Shown one piece after another: positions 4,607-5,783 of a DNA stretch of 5,783 nt (position 1 is the stretch's first letter; every line of letters starts with the position of its first letter). The translations under genes were made by a program, and so were the position numbers. The stretch comes from Pseudomonadota bacterium (lineage in GTDB: Bacteria > Myxococcota_A > Bradymonadia > UBA4248), in contig WQTY01000155.1 in the NCBI GenBank assembly GCA_009786045.1, positions 1-5,783 of the forward strand, given 5' to 3'. The notes below the pieces were generated by a model. That model searched no databases and was not told the origin of the DNA. It was given only the letters and a program-made list of their open reading frames with translations.

Positions 4607-5578
4607 ATGAAGATTTCCCTAAGCGGCATTAAACCAACATCTACACCACATATCGGAAACCACCTCGGCATGATTATGCCGGCCATCGAACTTCAGAATC
4701 AATACGATTGTCGCTACTTCATAGCAGACTACCACGCCATGACTACCATCCATAACGCAGAAAAGATGCGGGAGTATTCCTACGGCATCGCCGCCTACTT
4801 TCTTGCGTTTGGCCTTGATCCCAAAAAGTGCGTCTTCTACCGGCAGTCCGATCTGCCGCAAGTCTGCGAACTCACCTGGCTGCTGTCATGCGTCACCAGC
4901 ATGGGACTTCTCGAACGCGCACACGCATGGAAAGCCGCCAAGGACAGAGGCAGCGAGGGCTGCGAACCCCACGGCCTCTTCGCCTACCCCGTCCTCATGG
5001 CCGCCGACATTCTCATTCACGATGCCGACGTCGTGCCCGTCGGAAAAGATCAAATCCAGCACGTCGAAATGACCCGCGACATGGCCGAACGCTTCAACTT
5101 CATCTACGGAAACACCCTCCATCTGCCCACCGCCATCGTCAGCGAACAACTCCACACCATCCCCGGACTCGACGGCAGAAAAATGTCCAAATCCTACGAC
5201 AACACCATCAACCTCATGCTGCCCCCCAAAAAACTCAAACAGCAAATCATGAGCATCGTCACAGACTCCACCCCCATCGACCAGCCCAAAGACCACGAAA
5301 ACTGCAATGTCTTCGCCCTCTACAAACTCTTCGCCACACCCCCGCAAATCGAAGAACTCACCCAAAACTACAAAACCCCCGGTTTTGGCTACGGCCACGC
5401 AAAACTCGCCCTCCTCCAGCGCCTCACCGAACTCACCGAAGCACCACGCAAAATCTACGACGACTACATGGCACACCCCGACACCATCGAAGATATCCTG
5501 CGAGACGGCGCAGCCCGCGCCAGCACCAAAATGAACGAAGTCCTGCACCGCGCCAGAAAAGCCGTCGGCTACCGATAG
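4607..5578 (+). CDS. trpS: Tryptophan--tRNA ligase (TrpRS)
   Basis: This cytoplasmic class I aminoacyl-tRNA synthetase charges tRNA-Trp with tryptophan using ATP. It has 323 residues, close to the usual 325-340 of bacterial TrpRS, and appears complete. The N-terminus SGIKPTSTPHIGNHLG matches the family start, with HIGN (15-18) as the HIGH-type ATP motif. YPVLMAADIL (127-136) is the tryptophan-binding helix; D134 is expected to contact the indole nitrogen. VPVGKDQIQHVEMTRDMA (143-160) is a family hallmark, and KMSKS (192-196) is intact within GRKMSKSYDNT. The helical C-terminal part (about 205-323) binds the tRNA anticodon. Only a weak GAGA (4595-4598) precedes the start, but the family alignment leaves no room for a later one. 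It is transcribed alone, divergently from the lipoprotein gene. The 3' half has about three times as many C as G. Confidence 0.96.
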   Translation: MKISLSGIKPTSTPHIGNHLGMIMPAIELQNQYDCRYFIADYHAMTTIHNAEKMREYSYGIAAYFLAFGLDPKKCVFYRQSDLPQVCELTWLLSCVTSMGLLERAHAWKAAKDRGSEGCEPHGLFAYPVLMAADILIHDADVVPVGKDQIQHVEMTRDMAERFNFIYGNTLHLPTAIVSEQLHTIPGLDGRKMSKSYDNTINLMLPPKKLKQQIMSIVTDSTPIDQPKDHENCNVFALYKLFATPPQIEELTQNYKTPGFGYGHAKLALLQRLTELTEAPRKIYDDYMAHPDTIEDILRDGAARASTKMNEVLHRARKAVGYR

Positions 5579-5596
5579 TGGGGGGAATCCATACAC

Positions 5597-5626
5597 TGTA
5601 GAGACAAGGCATGCCTTGTCTCTACA
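5597..5626. repeat. 30-bp perfect palindrome after trpS
   Basis: The arm TGTAGAGACAAGGCA (5597-5611) is followed directly by its exact reverse complement (5612-5626), with no loop. It begins 18 bp after the trpS stop. Palindromes headed GTAGAGAC with a GCATGC centre are a known type of dispersed intergenic repeat in several bacterial phyla. No T-run follows directly, so any terminator role would be weak. A shorter relative lies at 1242-1268. Confidence 0.7.
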
Positions 5627-5638
5627 CGATTCTTTTGT

Positions 5639-5654
5639 GGGGGCAGCCGCCCCC
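5639..5654. repeat. GGGGGC-AGCC-GCCCCC hairpin
   Basis: A perfect 6-bp all-GC stem closes a four-base loop. With its leading TGTGGGGG and trailing C5-T it matches the layout of the hairpin after the HAD gene (884-902), so it is probably a second copy of the same element. Confidence 0.5.
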
Positions 5655-5695
5655 TGCGCCGCTATCGCACTCGCCTTATCACCGACGGCAGGGCC

Positions 5696-5781
5696 GCGGC
5701 GTCGAAATGGTGCAGATTCCAGGAAGCAAGGAGGCGTGGAAGGGAGCGTACTTCGTACGTGACCGACCACAACGACGCCGC
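5696..5781. other. Foldable 86-nt element at the right edge
   Basis: GCGGCGTCG (5696-5704) is the exact reverse complement of CGACGCCGC (5773-5781). Inside, after a 3 x 3 internal loop, TGGT (5708-5711) pairs with ACCA (5766-5769). Two further stems fit within: TTCCA/TGGAA (5717-5721 with 5737-5741) and CGTAC-TTC-GTACG (5747-5759). The result is a three-way-junction-like fold. It could be a structured RNA or a dispersed repeat. No protein was recognised here, and the window ends two bases later. Confidence 0.4.
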
Positions 5782-5783
5782 TG

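Noticed and set aside
5221..5233. C6A6 run in trpS as a possible programmed frameshift site
   Set aside because: In the trpS frame the codons are CCC CCC AAA AAA, which does not fit a standard X-XXY-YYZ slippery heptamer in register. The intact full-length TrpRS needs no frameshift.
4828..5601. 257-codon + frame overlapping trpS, very rich in Arg, His and Pro
   Set aside because: It is a frame-shifted reading of the C-rich trpS codons. Its composition is extreme and it has no known family.
4886..5770. 294-codon open frame on the - strand opposite trpS
   Set aside because: It is antisense to an unmistakable trpS. The C-rich, T-poor + strand of trpS leaves few stop codons on the complement. 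The translation is a Val/Gly/Asp/Phe-rich string with no recognisable domain, and it runs through the palindrome at 5597-5626.

Overview
The window holds three protein-coding genes: a HAD-family hydrolase on the + strand (233-871), a 1000-residue modular lipoprotein on the - strand (1285-4287), and tryptophanyl-tRNA synthetase, trpS, on the + strand (4607-5578). The hydrolase and lipoprotein genes converge on a 413-bp gap. The lipoprotein gene and trpS diverge from a 319-bp gap. No gene overlaps another, and there is no sign of an operon. The genes have no evident shared pathway: trpS is housekeeping, the hydrolase is an unassigned small-molecule phosphatase, and the lipoprotein is an accessory surface protein.

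The organism is probably a Gram-negative bacterium of the former Deltaproteobacteria, of the Myxococcota or Bradymonadales kind. This is an inference. It rests on the lipoprotein's combination of a Dickkopf-like cysteine-rich region, thrombospondin type 3-like Asp repeats and a von Willebrand factor A domain, a style of large cell-surface protein common in those groups. The + strand carries more C than G in most stretches I counted, whichever strand is coding.

The lipoprotein is the most interesting gene. After a lipobox at C23 it has an alternating array of two types of four-cysteine module (residues 37-235), then about twelve Asp-rich calcium-loop repeats (237-530), then a VWA domain with a DTTGSM metal site (about 585-790), and a C-terminal region with further cysteines. 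A run of nine C lies in the coding strand inside the cysteine-rich part. Loss or gain of one C would end the protein at 147 or 175 residues, so this may be a phase-variable surface protein.

The non-coding stretches are dense in short GC-rich hairpins and palindromes. They include a 30-bp perfect palindrome after trpS, a related TGTAGAG-headed inverted repeat after the lipoprotein gene, two hairpins sharing TACTTCGTA at opposite ends of the window, and an 86-nt foldable element at the right edge. They look like members of dispersed intergenic repeat families. One clear Rho-independent terminator serves the lipoprotein gene. I found no tRNA, rRNA, CRISPR array, insertion sequence or transposase.
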